Assembly: GCA_947247005.1 (NCBI GenBank)
Contig: OX365953.1
Coordinates: forward strand, 25,108,784-25,172,783
Length of the DNA stretch: 64,000 nucleotides
Direction of reading: 5' to 3'
DNA from: Spisula solida
Lineage: Eukaryota > Mollusca > Bivalvia > Venerida > Mactridae
Both the position numbers and the translations under genes were made by a program. Below, in pieces: positions 12,701 to 24,254 of this stretch (position 1 is its first letter; each line of letters begins with the position of its first letter). Under the pieces are notes generated by a model that saw nothing but the letters and a program-made list of their open reading frames with translations, was not told the DNA's origin and did not search any database.

Positions 12701-14529
12701 TTTTTGTATTTAAACCATGGGTTTTAATATACAAACACACATTATTCAAACACGCTCATGTTTCATAAAAAATAAATGTGTTGCTTTTACAAAACGGCGT
12801 ATGTAAACATTATTTTGAACATTTTACATCTGACTATTCCATATGTTAATCCATGTACTTTCGATTGTAGAAACGTCATTTGAATCAAGTTCTTCAATCA
12901 TGCACACGACATTGTCAACAAAGCCAGCAATTGCATCATGGATTTCATCTAGATATTCTTCATTATCGTCATTAAAAGGTACACTTATCTTACACTGTGA
13001 ACTCATTACTTTTCGCTGGTATTAAATTTCGCCGCTTGTGGTTAAATGGTTATTTGGTGGTTTCTAAAATTCGAGGATTTAAGATATTGAAAGATAATCT
13101 ATTTTTATGTATTTCGTGGTCAATTATTCGGGGGGTCATTTCTCGATCTACGTCGATTTCTAAACAGTCACGATGCATAGCACGCCGCACACCAGAAAAC
13201 GACGTCACGTAACGTCAAACGCAATTAAGGTCGGAATGTATGGAGCACTTTCACCACATAGTCACTAAACTAGACTACGAATGTCTGGTTTTCGACATAC
13301 CTAGCTTTTTCGTTCAGATCCCATGCATAGTTAAAGGGGAAATATCGAGCTTGTTGACAATCTATCTAAAGGTGTTACGTCTATATTTTCCGATCATTCC
13401 TCTTACTTTTCATGTACGCACAGAATCACTGTCGACGGCCACCTTACTCTTTTGTTGGCTTTAATTGTTCTTCTGCGTATTGATAGTAAGCAGTATCAAG
13501 TTACAGAACAAGGTGATGGTGAACGCATATTGTATTCGTTAAAAAATGTTAATTAGTAGATGTGCGTACAAAAAAATAAATGGCTGTCGGTTCACGGAAT
13601 GAATAAATGTATGAAGCATTTTAAAAATCATAATATTTGCTCTTTGCAAAACCTTTTAACAGATTGGAGTTACTTTCAGTTCTGTATGGGAAATGGTCAA
13701 TACAGTGTAATTATCCCCAGGTTTAATTTATTTTATTTTTAGTTAGGTTGAAGTAACCTCGATCGTTAACTATCCCGTATTAGTGTTAAACACTGATTTG
13801 GTTTGTAATTTATAACTTCTTCTTTTTAAGATCAAATGTGAGGCAGGCTTCCGAGACTAATTGATGTCAATTTGTTAATCTACTTAGAGAATGGCCACAA
13901 CAAACAGTGTAATAAGTTTTCTTGCAGGTGCTATCAATTAGCTATTTACATTCCTGGTTTATGACAATGTTTTCATATTTTCAGCTGTTTCGTCTAGTCC
14001 AACACCAGGCTTAGTTATGTCTACTTCAATAAGCGTCACAACTTCACCGGTAAACGTTGTATCTAGTTCCTCTAGCAACTCAATCACGCCATCTTCAAGT
14101 TCTTCGGAAATGTTCCTATTTTCGACATCGATTGTTCCAATATGGTGCCCTTGTACATGCGAACAATATCAACTTATCGATGATCTCACAAATACAAACA
14201 AAACCACTGATGAAGTTGAAGCAGAGGTTAACGCTCTCTTAGACGAAATGACTGTCGATAAGAAGACCACTTCACAGAGTGAAAGAAAGAAAGAGACGGC
14301 AACGGATGACCGTTCATCTGCTAAACTAGTTGGGACCATAGGAAGCTCGTTTTTCGCGGCCGTCTGCTGTCTGATAGTGATTTCAGATCTACCTATTTTT
14401 GCGAAGTTCATACTAAAAATGTACCAAAGGATCAAAAAACAAATCAAGAAATTGCGAAAGCCGCAACAAACACCGAATGGTGCCCACAGACATCAGGTTT
14501 TAGACTTAGTCGATTTAGAAGCTGAATAG
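6495..14529 (+). CDS. Transmembrane mucin with F-type-lectin-like domain (six exons, 5' incomplete)
   Basis: The visible coding exons are 6495 (or 6511)-6713, 7728-7955, 8363-11206, 11518-11661, 12871-12978 and 13985-14529. Joined from 6512 they give 1356 residues in one open frame. Exons 1-2 form an F-type-lectin/F5-8-C-like fold: GECEQS, PYFQLRL, TYYITSVSVI, SECFYCG, then KQTC, and an end of type LSLCGFLVQG. Its fucose-binding motifs look degraded, with Ser-Ser-Glu-Cys where Arg-x-Asp-Cys-Cys is usual. Exons 3-6 encode a stalk dominated by Ser and Thr that is probably heavily O-glycosylated, then CPCTC, an acidic helix, a VDKK...ERKK...DDRSSA stretch, one membrane segment (about residues 1290-1312) and a basic tail of about 40 residues. 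The likely role is a type I cell-surface recognition or barrier protein. The signal peptide exon is not seen. All five introns are phase 1. The function is inferred from architecture only. Confidence 0.8.
6736..6835. repeat. Dispersed repeat, shared with 50602-50700
   Basis: The word cagctttctgctgaaa, then a...ggc..., cctccaccc / tctccaccc, gga/ttt gaac and ccagat follow in the same order at both places, with several substitutions and small gaps. It lies in the first visible intron of the lectin-mucin gene. Confidence 0.55.
7728..7955 (+). CDS. Lectin-mucin exon 2: second half of the lectin-like fold
   Basis: Acceptor ctattcattccag|gtgtat and donor gtccaag|gtgatt; phase 1 on both sides. The first codon is completed to Gly by the g from the previous exon, giving CYS-GLY-Val-Leu-Glu-Asn. 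It carries VLIEVGEADVG, a cysteine in KQTC, DCDTP and the closing strand ALSLCGFLVQ, which matches the usual 'LTLCEVEVYG' ending of F-type lectins as I recall it. Confidence 0.8.
8363..11206 (+). CDS. Lectin-mucin exon 3: Ser/Thr-rich mucin stalk
   Basis: One 2844-base exon (948 codons), acceptor atgtttcag|gttatg, donor ccatcag|gtaaag, phase 1 on both sides. It starts GYVECLVSSS and is then overwhelmingly Ser, Thr and Pro, with scattered Leu/Ile/Met and almost no charged residues. It holds three tandem copies of a 134-137-codon unit (from 9205, 9607 and 10018), each starting with SISSSSLDIST. Such sequence is typical of O-glycosylated mucin domains. The opposite strand shows long acidic open frames that are only the mirror of tca/tct/aca codons. 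Confidence 0.85.
9205..10415 (+). repeat. Three tandem coding repeats of 402-411 bp
   Basis: Units start at 9205, 9607 and 10018, each with tccatttcttcgtcgtcttt. They are about 90% alike by eye and stay in frame: the spacings of 402 and 411 are multiples of 3. Units differ by small in-frame indels in the SSSS and SPSD stretches. Confidence 0.8.
11518..11661 (+). CDS. Lectin-mucin exon 4: Ser-rich stalk segment
   Basis: Exon of 144 bases between ccatgtttacag|aaccgt and ttagttg|gtaaat, phase 1 on both sides, 48 codons (EPSTALETSEEPSSL... through FIHSTSLV). It is symmetric, so skipping it would keep the frame. Confidence 0.75.
12871..12978 (+). CDS. Lectin-mucin exon 5: Ser-rich stalk segment
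   Basis: Exon of 108 bases between tttcgattgtag|aaacgt and ttaaaag|gtacac, phase 1 on both sides, 36 codons (ETSFESSSSIMHTTLSTKPA... to SLSSLK). It starts with the same Glu-x-Ser pattern as exon 4, which hints at an exon duplication. Confidence 0.65.
13007..13165. repeat. Dispersed 'tttcgc...gtggtcaattattcg' repeat, copy 1
   Basis: Similar in order and wording to 19384-19590: tttcgc.ggtatta, ggtttct...aaattcg.ggattaa, atttcgtggtcaattattcg, then a 'tttctcgatcta' run. It lies in the intron between exons 5 and 6 of the lectin-mucin gene. Confidence 0.5.
13985..14529 (+). CDS. Lectin-mucin last exon: stalk end, Cys cluster, membrane segment, tail
   Basis: Acceptor catattttcag|ctgttt, phase 1; stop TAG at 14527-14529. 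It encodes AVSSSPTPGLV, more Ser-rich stalk, IVPIWCPCTCEQYQ and an acidic, probably helical stretch (DDLTNTNKTTDEVEAEVNAL). Then come VDKKTTSQSERKKETATDDRSSA, a hydrophobic segment at about 14326-14394 (LVGTIGSSFFAAVCCLIVI) and a Lys/Arg-rich tail. From memory, the Cys-cluster / VDKK / DxRsSA / membrane order recurs at the ends of many uncharacterised bivalve surface proteins. That needs a database search. Confidence 0.85.
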
Positions 14530-14714
14530 CTGGAGAAAGATGCATGTATGTTTAAACTGTATTGTTTATGGGTTACAGTCAACCTTTATTCAAATTACGT
14601 ATGATTATTCTACATGGTTTTATATAATTCTACATGGTTTTATATAATTTCCCGGTGGTAATGTCCATTTGAACTTAGATGTCATTAGCTACAACCATGT
14701 CTTTACCGTAACGA

Positions 14715-14720
14715 AATAAA
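14715..14720 (+). terminator. Polyadenylation signal AATAAA of the lectin-mucin gene
   Basis: First AATAAA downstream of the stop, 186 bp after it. Another lies at 15202-15207. Confidence 0.5.
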
Positions 14721-15842
14721 GAATATTCAGGGTGCTATTCCCAATACACCGATTCCCATATACGTCAGAGGTTCTGGACGGAACTAAGATGTCGTGTATC
14801 CTGAGTTGCGTCGGGAGTCTTATGTGTGAACAACAATTTCCTCGGAGTAATTTGGGGATTATGTCTAGTTCGCTGGAAGAAAAAGTTTGATGAGTTTATG
14901 TGTTCAGTGAAACTTCTTTTAGATGACACCGAGGAGGGCTTATTTGAGTCTAGGATCGCGCATGGACACATCTCTGAGGATTCTATTCCTCCAAATAGTG
15001 GCCTCGTGTGCGCTAGTGCAATTATCTGACGGAACGGAGAAGTGGTGTATCGGGATTAGTACAGAGAAATCTGTGTACATAGTGGGTTTTTGCGTAATGG
15101 TATTTTGTTTACCTTGTTTATTGTATTTTGTACATGCTCTTCTGTAAATGTACCTGCCGCCTATTGTTTAAGGCGACGAACATAAATAATGTTCTTATGC
15201 TAATAAAATAAACTGAAACTGATCAAACTGAAGTAGGAAAAGCTTGTTTTCCCGTAAGTAAAGAGTACTTTACAGACAGTTTTGTTCTTGTTTTCTCAAA
15301 ATATCGATTTTCTACTTCCGACCTTCTTATTCCAAGCCAGCGATATATGCACAACACACAAACATACGAAACATAGGGGAAGCATCAGGAAAAACGATAC
15401 ACATACATTATTATTGTTGAATTATATCACATTATGGGTTGTGTCCTATAACATAAAAAAAATCTAGTTCCATACTTGTTTGTGCAATCCTATTTTTGGG
15501 GGTTAAAACATTAAACACTATAAACGAAAGTGCGAATCTGTGTATCGTTTTTCCTAAATAAAAGGGTAGCTGCCCTGTTCTTTACATGGAAAAAATAAGT
15601 CGTTAGATTGCCTTTCAAAACACTAAAAAAGCACACATAAAAAGCCGATTTTCATAATGACCTACATTGATCTCAGTTTTCCAACTCTCTTCAATAAAAA
15701 ATAGGTTGTGAAATGTTCTACCGTGGGGAGGGTTGTACCAATTTTAAGCCCCTTTTTTAAGGTTTGGCCACTAGTCTATATAGCAAATTTTTAATGTCAA
15801 ATCTATTGAGGTTACAAACCACTAAATGCATACGCAGACCAA

Positions 15843-16275
15843 GGGCGCATTCGTAACGCTGTTTCGCACATTCCGGACAGTGGAACACACTTATGAACAA
15901 ACCGGAACACTGTTCGGAACATGTTCTTTCTGCGCCCGCCACAGAGGTGGTGCAGCCAGAACAGTCACGTGATTACAGCAAGAACAATGGTCGCTTGTGT
16001 CATAAAATAGAATATAATAAATTTATTTTCCAATTATGGGGCATTGCGGACAGTCACATTCAAATATATCATTATGCATATTTTTTCTCCAATATTACGG
16101 CTGCAACTACAATTTTGGTCGTCTTAAACATTTTACTTTCTGTTCCGTTTTGTTCGTAAGGTGCATTTGGAGTAGAACATTTGGCACACTGTGCAGAACA
16201 GTTCCGTTTTGTTCGTAAGTTGTTCGGAGTAGAACATCCCGCACATGTGCGGAACAGACGCTACGAACATGCCCC
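15843..16275. repeat. 433-bp TIR element with internal duplication
   Basis: The ends gggcgcattcgtaacgct / agcgtctg-type (agacgctacgaacatgcccc) are inverted copies of about 28 bp. Inside, a 59-bp unit containing gttccgttttgttcgtaag occurs twice (16141 and 16200). No transposase is encoded, so this is a MITE-type element. Confidence 0.7.
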
Positions 16276-18273
16276 AATAGTCCTCACCAAACTTGATTGA
16301 CTGGAATTGGTGATATGCCTTGACAAATTGGAACTAGAATTACCTTATTGTATTCACAGGAATTGTATACCTTAGGTGAAGTAGTGGATCTGTTTTATCT
16401 TGAATATTTTGGGATTTAGGCATATTTGTCAAAGCGAAAGTAGAGTAGTATAAAACCAACATTGAAGCCGTTCGCGTGTCTGTAAACAAATGTCTACCGT
16501 CTTTGAAAAACAAAATTTCTCTTACATTAAACATGACCCCCTTTTTGTATTATTTTGTAGCTGAAACATACTTGTGTTCGATGATATAGGTCAGTCAACT
16601 GGCCATAAACTTTAACGTGATGGGGCTGACAATTGTCACTTTACATTGAGCCAAAAACAACAATTTTATTTAGGTTTTTGACCTTGACTGTTTTGTAACA
16701 ATATTCCAACCAACTATTTTTTAAACGAAAACGATTGTATTTGATCTCTACTAGTATGTTAAATGTTCCTGTTAGATAAACACAATTTCTTGCGATATCA
16801 GTATATTGCTTAGTTGTATAAAGGGGAGTAACTGCGTTGTACTACATATTCTAGTTCATTTTCTGGTTATGGCCCTTGTCAGTGCAAACATTTAACCCCG
16901 TCAGTCCAATCGTGAAAGCTCGACCATTTCCGTTTGTCTCCGGTAGAAAAGTCTGTTTCACTGCATAAAGGCCGATGTTTACATCGATCAGGATGTCTGA
17001 AGGATTTCAGGCTACTATTAACGAAAATTTGAAATATTTCGGACCAGAAGTCAATGCTCTGATGTCAAGAATAAACAGTCACACATTGTTGAGATAAACA
17101 GTTAATATAATAGATGATGATTGTTGATTTTGGTGTTAGATCGAGTTAGTTTATTAGACCTAATGATCACAGAAAGTAATACTTTAATTTTTGTGGTCAC
17201 GTGTAAATTAAAATTTGTTCTTTCACTAAAATCAACAAATTTTCTGTTTATTGTACAATGTACACGGAAATTTAAATTTTCACTCTTGGAGTTTCTTTGA
17301 TCAATCGGTAAAATAAAATCCGATCTTACAACAAATCAACAAAAACCCTCCATATACATGTACGTATCATCAAGTTGGCATACGTGGCTTCGGAACCTGC
17401 CGGAAGTGTTGCTCTTTGTCATAACTCGGAACCGACACCATTTTTTTATAAATCAAGTTCATGTACAGTGTAAAAGATGTTGCAAAACTTTAAAGGCATT
17501 GACTGACATGTTTTACAGCAACGGTTTAAGTTATAGAAGATAAAATGGGTATAATCTTCGGATCAATATTGTGCAAAGTACCCTATGAAAACACAAACGT
17601 AAGGTGATCAAAGCAAAACAAGAAGAGCTATACTATCTTAATGGCGCCTTGCAGAATGGGTTCGAATCCCGCTATAGCTGCAAACTATCAATAAATTGTT
17701 GATTTTGTTTAAACTAACACCTCACAACGAAAACACTGAGCTGAGCCTACAAGAATCTACAAAATTCATTTATTTTGTCACAAAATTCGTTGTGACAGGC
17801 AGATATAACCATGTTCATAAATAACAGTAATACCGCATATGAAACAACTTACACACTCGTCTGACGTAACTGTAAACCTTTTATCTTTTTTAAAGGTATT
17901 CCTTGAGCAATTTTAAAAGTATACAATACATGAGAGTGAAATAAGCAAAAATAAATGTTTAATATAACTACGGGTCTGTTATTGTAAACTACTAGGCAAT
18001 TTGTTATCGGGGGTAACAATGAATAGTCGGTTAGCATTCCAAACTTTATCTATAGTTCGGACATTGACTCTTTATGTTGTATTTGTTGATACAATTCTAA
18101 TATGGTGCACCTACTGTCTAATGGATACACCATATAAAGTTTCATGGCTACATTAAGTTCAATGACTGGGCAACTAAATGTAAAAGGATCTACGGCCTAA
18201 ATAACAAAAACAACAAAGTTTCAACTTAAGTGTACATTTTATGACGTCATTGTCGCGATACTGGGCTTAACAC

Positions 18274-18735
18274 CAATCTGATTAAAATCGTATCCTTAAA
18301 CCCACTACACATGAGGTACCGGTAAGAAAGATCAAGTACTTTAGTCAGATTGGGCTTAACACGTAATTTGCAGCAATGAAAAGTAATGTTACTGTAGTAG
18401 TCAACGTGTATAGTGTCGTCATTGTGTTGATAAATGCGTAGTGACTTCACGTCACGACCTGCCCAATCTCATTAACTTTACGCTTTAGAAATCTGACTAC
18501 ACTCCGTAATGTTCAAATGACCTCTCTGGCGCACAGTGGCGTCACGTCATTCGTCCAATGAAATTATATCTAGCCGCCTCAGCAGACTTTTACAGATTTT
18601 TCAGATTTGTGAAAGCAACGATTTGATTGGATATCGTAAAGTTCACATCGACCATGACCCCATACAGAGTGTCGTCAGATCCTATATCAGCGTAAAGTAG
18701 TGAAGTGTAATAAGGGTCTGATTTTAATGAGATTG
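18274..18735. repeat. TIR element bounded by caatctgattaaaat
   Basis: Bases 18274-18288 and 18721-18735 are inverted copies (14 of 15). Further caatct/agattg words occur inside (about 18345 and 18464), so it may be two nested copies. Confidence 0.5.
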
Positions 18736-18939
18736 CGACCGGTCACACCACGTTGTTATCACTGTTGCTTGTCACTTAATAACCACGTATAAACTGTAAT
18801 TTACTGTAAATCTTGGTTGAAATGTCGAGTTTCCTCCACATGTGGAGAAGTTGCTGGTTCCATGTGGAAGAGTAAGTTAGCATCGTTCAAGATCCAGTCC
18901 AGGAAAACTGGTTATGTGAATCACTCACCGTAAACAACT

Positions 18940-19178
18940 GGGTACTGTTTTATCAAAGCACTTACGGAATCGTAAACTTACGATCAAATTAAAATTCTTT
19001 GTAATATGTTTACAACTATAAAGTGTGATAAATGGAGTTGCAATAATAATGATGATTCAGTTAATAAACTCCTACAAACCTTATTTGTCACCAATGTGCA
19101 GTTGTTAAAGAATTACAAAGATTTTAAATGTTAGCGTAAGTTTAGGAATTCCGTAAATGCTTTGGAAAAACAGTACCC
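18940..19178. repeat. 239-bp MITE with long inverted ends
   Basis: The left end gggtactgttttatcaaagc... and right end ...gctttggaaaaacagtaccc are inverted over about 43 bp with few mismatches. No coding capacity. Confidence 0.75.
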
Positions 19179-19383
19179 TGAACACTACAAAAGCAAAATG
19201 CTCGCCTTGATTACATTAATGCTGTACTGTATTTATAAAAGATGATAACTGCACCTTTCTTATTTTACAATACATTATCATAATTAAGTATATATTGACA
19301 TAAATTGTTTACGTGTAACACTAATCATCCGACCGTACCACATTCCAATATATAAAGCTCTTATAATACTCTAAAAATAATTA

Positions 19384-19590
19384 ATTTTCGCGGGTATTAG
19401 TATTCAATTTCGCAGATTTTTGTAAAAATTTAAATTGGTAGTTTCTTTACTTAAATTCGTGGATTAAAAATATTGTAAGAACAATTTCATTCTATGTAGG
19501 ATGTTTAGGTCAATTATTCGATGGGATTTAATTTCGCGATCTTATTTTATCCGCGAAATTAACGAAAATTAATCCACCGTGAATATTAAT
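19384..19590. repeat. Dispersed 'tttcgc...gtcaattattcg' repeat, copy 2
   Basis: Homologous to 13007-13165. Its own ends (aattttcgcgggtatta and cgaaaattaatccaccgtg) suggest inverted termini. Confidence 0.5.
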
Positions 19591-20334
19591 ATTTTTACAG
19601 CATAACAGCATTACAAGCTATAATCTTGTCAATTCTAAATACAAGTCATTATGTTTTTTCATACGTGATAATCAGACAACTCTACTCGACCTTTTAAGAC
19701 TAATAAGACTATTGTATCGTATTGTACGAGATTTGTTGAAGATTAAAGCTACTTATAGCTTTTACAAGGCTGTACCTAGTGAAGATAAAATGTCAAAATG
19801 GTCCCTACGTACAAATATGTAGCATATGCCCACTTGAACTGTTCGGTGATCTATTATTAAAAATGTCTGTATGACTTACGTATAAAGTAAACGAAATAAA
19901 GCAAAGTTGAAATAAGATATCGACTTATCCAGTTTTTGTAAGCGCTACTTGAGTCTCGACATGAATTAAAGTTTATAAAATTATGTAAAAATAAATACGC
20001 ATGTCTTTTTTGTTTATGAATTACATATGTAATAATTATGCAGTGCATTGTGGCAGTAATGACAGAATACGTTGCCAATGCCGCTTTTACTAGGAACGGG
20101 TTCACGACCAGAGCATGGCCTTTTTAGTGAGGACAGTAAGAAAATAGAACCTCCTATCAGTTTATATGGTCTCGGCATCCAGCATCCAAGTCTTCAAGAT
20201 CCGTCTGCAGTAGTAGATTATATATATAACAGCTGTATATACAAGTAGTTTTATGATCAGGTTGGACTTTTTTTATTTTTGACAATGTTTACTGTCACCA
20301 TATAACTTTACCTAGAGTTAATTACGCCTGTCAA

Positions 20335-20477
20335 ATGCCCACACCACCACCCAGCTCAGTACTAGTAGAAGAAGAAGAAGAAGAGGTTGAAGAGGAAGAG
20401 GGAGTAACAGACGGGAAAATCGAAATATCGCAATGTTTCGGACCAGACAATGAAATGTTTTATACGAAGAAGGCCGA
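20335..20477 (+). other. Possible acidic exon (uncertain)
   Basis: A frame with a Glu run (gaagaagaag microsatellite at about 20369-20402), followed by normal-looking sequence (GVTDGKIEISQCFGPDNEMF, then YTKKAEECM). A possible acceptor is upstream (actttacctag|agtt) and a donor-like gaatgcatg|gtacga follows. I do not recognise it and could not join it to any neighbour. It may equally be a chance frame over a microsatellite. Confidence 0.2.
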
Positions 20478-20635
20478 GGAATGCATGGTACGAATACTGT
20501 CCTCGTCACTTTGGCGTTGAGCATCTATCGACAAGAAAGTTCTAAAATTGCCAACGTACAAAAGCTGCCGTATGTACTGGTTTGTACTCTACTAGTATGC
20601 ATATTGTCAATGAGAGCTGATTTATACATTTAGCT

Positions 20636-20893
20636 CGGAGAATTTGACCTGATACTCACCTTTATGCATGAATATATTGCAATGTTCTTGCGTTGAATGA
20701 ATAAATTTCCGCGAGCAAATCATGCAATATCGATCCTTCAGATATGTGTTTGTATTACACTCCGAACGTGTTCGTGATACTTCCCCCCTCCCCCCTTGTA
20801 AAAACATACAGCCGGGATTATAAATATAGACAATATATTCCATCTGTTAAATTATGTTAATAGAAGGTCGAGAATCGAGTCAAATTCTCTGTA
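20636..20893. repeat. MITE family 'gagaatttgac', copy 1
   Basis: The ends gagaatttgac / gtcaaattctc are inverted. Internal hallmarks are gcatgaatatatt, ttgaatga/tataaatttccgcgagc and ttaaattatgttaatagaagg. Other copies are at 30751-31010, 31561-31834 (inverted), 43615-43865 and a fragment at 53716-53772. Confidence 0.8.
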
Positions 20894-21348
20894 CTATACA
20901 ACACAAGTAGTGATCACTATCACCACCAGTATAAGGACTCAGCTCTCCTTCTCTTACTTCAGATGAAAATACGTACCTTGGAAACGATAATGTATTTTCT
21001 TTTCAATTCTACATAAATAAGTATGTTGGTTTCAAGCATATTCTTTAAATTGCGAGTGAAACTGGACATATTTGTTACCCAATTTCTCTATATTTAATGT
21101 AAAAACGGGTGGTAATTTGTTAATGCAAATTCCCCCACCTAAACTTCGAAATAATCTAAATTGCATTAATAAAAAGATAATAAATTGCAGTTTTTAACTC
21201 ACCCTGAATAAATTACATCGTTTAAACAATAAAAGAGTTATGTCAAAACGACTGGTCCCTCTATATTCTATAGTGTAGACGATGGCCATTTCGAGCGACT
21301 TTACGTTAATCGGTATTGTTGCACATGCATGTTGGACTTGTTACATCA

Positions 21349-21560
21349 AGTATGAATCCCGATACACCGCTTTTCAGTTCCGTGAGAGAATTGTTCTGTT
21401 TGCATATGGCTCTGACGGAACTGAAAATCAAAGTAACACTCAGGATGCACGAAATGCGTTCCGTCCGAGCGTTACATCGGTTTTCAGTTTCGTCAGAGCG
21501 GCCATATGCAAACAGAAAAATTCTCTCATGGAACTGAGAAGCGGTGTATCGGGATTCATA
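21349..21560. repeat. TIR element 'gaatcccgatacaccgc'
   Basis: The left gaatcccgatacaccgctttt...gttccgtgagagaa and right ttctctcatggaac...agcggtgtatcgggattc are inverted copies of about 37 bp. A related end, agtggtgtatcgggatta, is seen at about 15042, so a diverged relative may occupy about 14738-15062. Confidence 0.65.
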
Positions 21561-21904
21561 TCGTGATCATTCGACGTAATCTAAAGGTTCCAAATCTCTC
21601 ACGATTTTATTATTATTACCACAACTTTGTCTCCACCCCTTTCTGGCTTGTGACGACTTATTGGTCAAGATATTGTGCCGCCCTTGCTAATTTCACAATA
21701 CTTTTCCGAGCCGTATTATATTTCGTCATTTCAATATAAATAGTTAAGTTGTTTACTTGTTTTAAAGTTTGACCAACCTTTGGAAGTAAAGTATATGTTT
21801 TCTAGACGGACTAAGGTAATAACAAGTTATCGATAAGTTCTAGTACTGTTTTCATGATTCTACATTAACATTGCATTTTCTCTTTAAAATGTCTTATTTC
21901 AATA

Positions 21905-22055
21905 AATATGATTTGTTTTAGTATGTGGCTAAGTATGTAAATAAGTTTTCACTGACTTTTTCTCCAATTAAAAGTTTTAAAACAATTAAAATACAATGTT
22001 ATGATATTGCAATGTATGTATACAGGTGGCAGACCTAAATAAAAAGGCAGTACTA
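21905..22055. repeat. Dispersed repeat, copy 1 (other copy 29455-29615)
   Basis: Both contain gtgt/gtggctaagt, ttaaaacaat and aatacaatgttatgatatt, followed by gcagacct/acagacct in the same order. Confidence 0.55.
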
Positions 22056-23164
22056 TGTAATCGTAGGAATTTTATTTACCATGAGTATGTAATGCATGTA
22101 CTAGTATAAACATGTCATAATTGTATCTCTCAAATTCAAATGATGATTTGTGTAATATTGATATAACTGAATGCATAGCACAGTGTAAAACGAACTTATA
22201 AATTAATCGACGATATATATATGCTACAAATATTTTGATAGCTGGTATTCACAAAGCCAAAATATACTCTTTATATGATCTTTGACAAAGCATCTTAATG
22301 GAAAACTTATATATTAAGTCGACAAAAAAAATTTTACTGCAAAATTAATCTAAAAGTCCACAATTTCTTAATGGTTGCGGAAGCTATTTACAAAATGCTC
22401 GAAAACGATGTAAAATTAAAGATAATGCTTGTCTTGTTTAGCTTGTATACGAGGGTTGCCCCAGTAAATCGTGTTCTATCGAATCGTAAATTCGGGACAT
22501 CCCTCGTAATACTTGCGGAAATTTTGTGATTTTAAGAAATTATAAATTTTTCATGAGATGCTTTATGAATAACACCCATTAGGCTCAGCATAAGTTTGAA
22601 TTGCAAAAAAAGAATTACAACAGGAAAAGGTTGACATTATTAATGTTGTTGTTCCTTGTCCACTATTTATTCACATGCTCAGACTTAGTGACGTGGGAAG
22701 GGCAAACAGTTACATAAACAATCTTTGTGCCAAAAATTACTATTTAAATTATTTATATCAACAAAATTGTGAACGAAAATTACAAATATACTTGAAAACG
22801 ATCGTCAATATTTTGATACACAATATTTGCGCTTCATCGAGGAATATTATTTATTGACCTTTTTGTAGATTCGATAAATTTGAATTTGATTAGTCTGGCA
22901 AAGTCACATTCCTTAAGGTACACATGTAGTTAAAATAGATAAATATTGAAATAGAACTGTAAATTTTATTGGAAAAATCAGAGTACAGATAAACAAACGC
23001 CGCAGTGTTTATTGTGCGTTCATATTGAAATTAGACCCATTAGTATTTGAATGCTGTAAGTAGTGTTTACATAGGTATATTTGTAAGTATAACTTGATAT
23101 ATCTAGTAGAATATAATTTATACATTGTAATTTCTTTTTCTATTTCTGTAATTAATAAAAAAGG

Positions 23165-23660
23165 TTGTTGTCGACTGTTACATGTGTTGTCGATTATTGC
23201 ATTTGTCGTCGCTTGTTACATTTGATGCCAGTTTGTTACATTTACTGCTGACCTGTTACATTTACTGCTGACCTGTTACATTTGTTGCCGATCTTTTACA
23301 TTTGTTGCCGATCTTTTACATTTGTTGCGGATCTTTTTTTTACATTTATTATTTATATACATTTGTTACCGACTTTTTACATTGGTTGCCGATTGTTTTA
23401 CATTTGTTGACGTTTTGTTACATTTTTTTTTACATTTGTTGCTGATTTTTTACATTTGCTGCTGATTTTTTACATCTGTTGCTGATTTGTTACATTTATT
23501 GTGTTTGTTTACATTTGTTGCCGATTTTTTTACATTTGCTGCTGCTTTTTTACATTTGTTGCCGATGTTTTTACATTTGTTGCCGATTTTTTACATTTGT
23601 TGCCGATTTTTTAAATATCATGCCGATTTTTGTATTTGTTACCGATTGTTGTAACATTAT
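23165..23660. repeat. Degenerate minisatellite, unit about 20 bp
   Basis: Roughly 20-plus copies of a unit like ttacatttgttgccgatttt, with variable T-run length. No conserved spacer pattern, so it is not a CRISPR array. Short open frames over it are incidental. Confidence 0.8.
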
Positions 23661-24254
23661 CGTAACAATTGTTGCTCAAACAAACGACAATAATACGCTG
23701 ATCAGTATTTTAGTTAGATATAAGGTCAAGGTGTAAAATGCTTTATTGATTTAAGATTCGATTTAATAAAAATAAAATCACGTATGGTGTCCCAACACGT
23801 TAAGTATTTTATTCGGTTGTCGGGTCATGAATCCGGAACATAAACTAAAGATCAAGTATTTAACTTGATTAAATATTCACAAAAAAGAGATAGCATGCTA
23901 TGTTTGTTCAGATTATATTCCCAAACATTGACCTAATAAAAATGATATACCCATCATCTTGATTTCCCATGAAACGTGGCGTGTGGAGATAATATGTCGG
24001 GAAACATTGAAGTGGTATATAATAACTGTAAAACTGTGTGATAATGTTCCACCCAGTCACGCTCATTGTCGAAGTCGTTTGCGGCAATTCCTTGTGATAT
24101 ATGGGGAATTCTTTTCCCAATACACTTCGAATTTGTTCAAACTTTGTATATTGACAGTGTATCATATTAGATACAGAAAAATGTGAAAATAATCATAGGT
24201 CATCGTGCTTGTTTGGAAGTTAAGTGCCCTTGAATACGTGCACTTGGAAAAAAA

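Noticed and set aside
23165..23660. CRISPR-like look of the short repeats
   Set aside because: Units are contiguous and degenerate with no unique spacers, and the DNA is eukaryotic.
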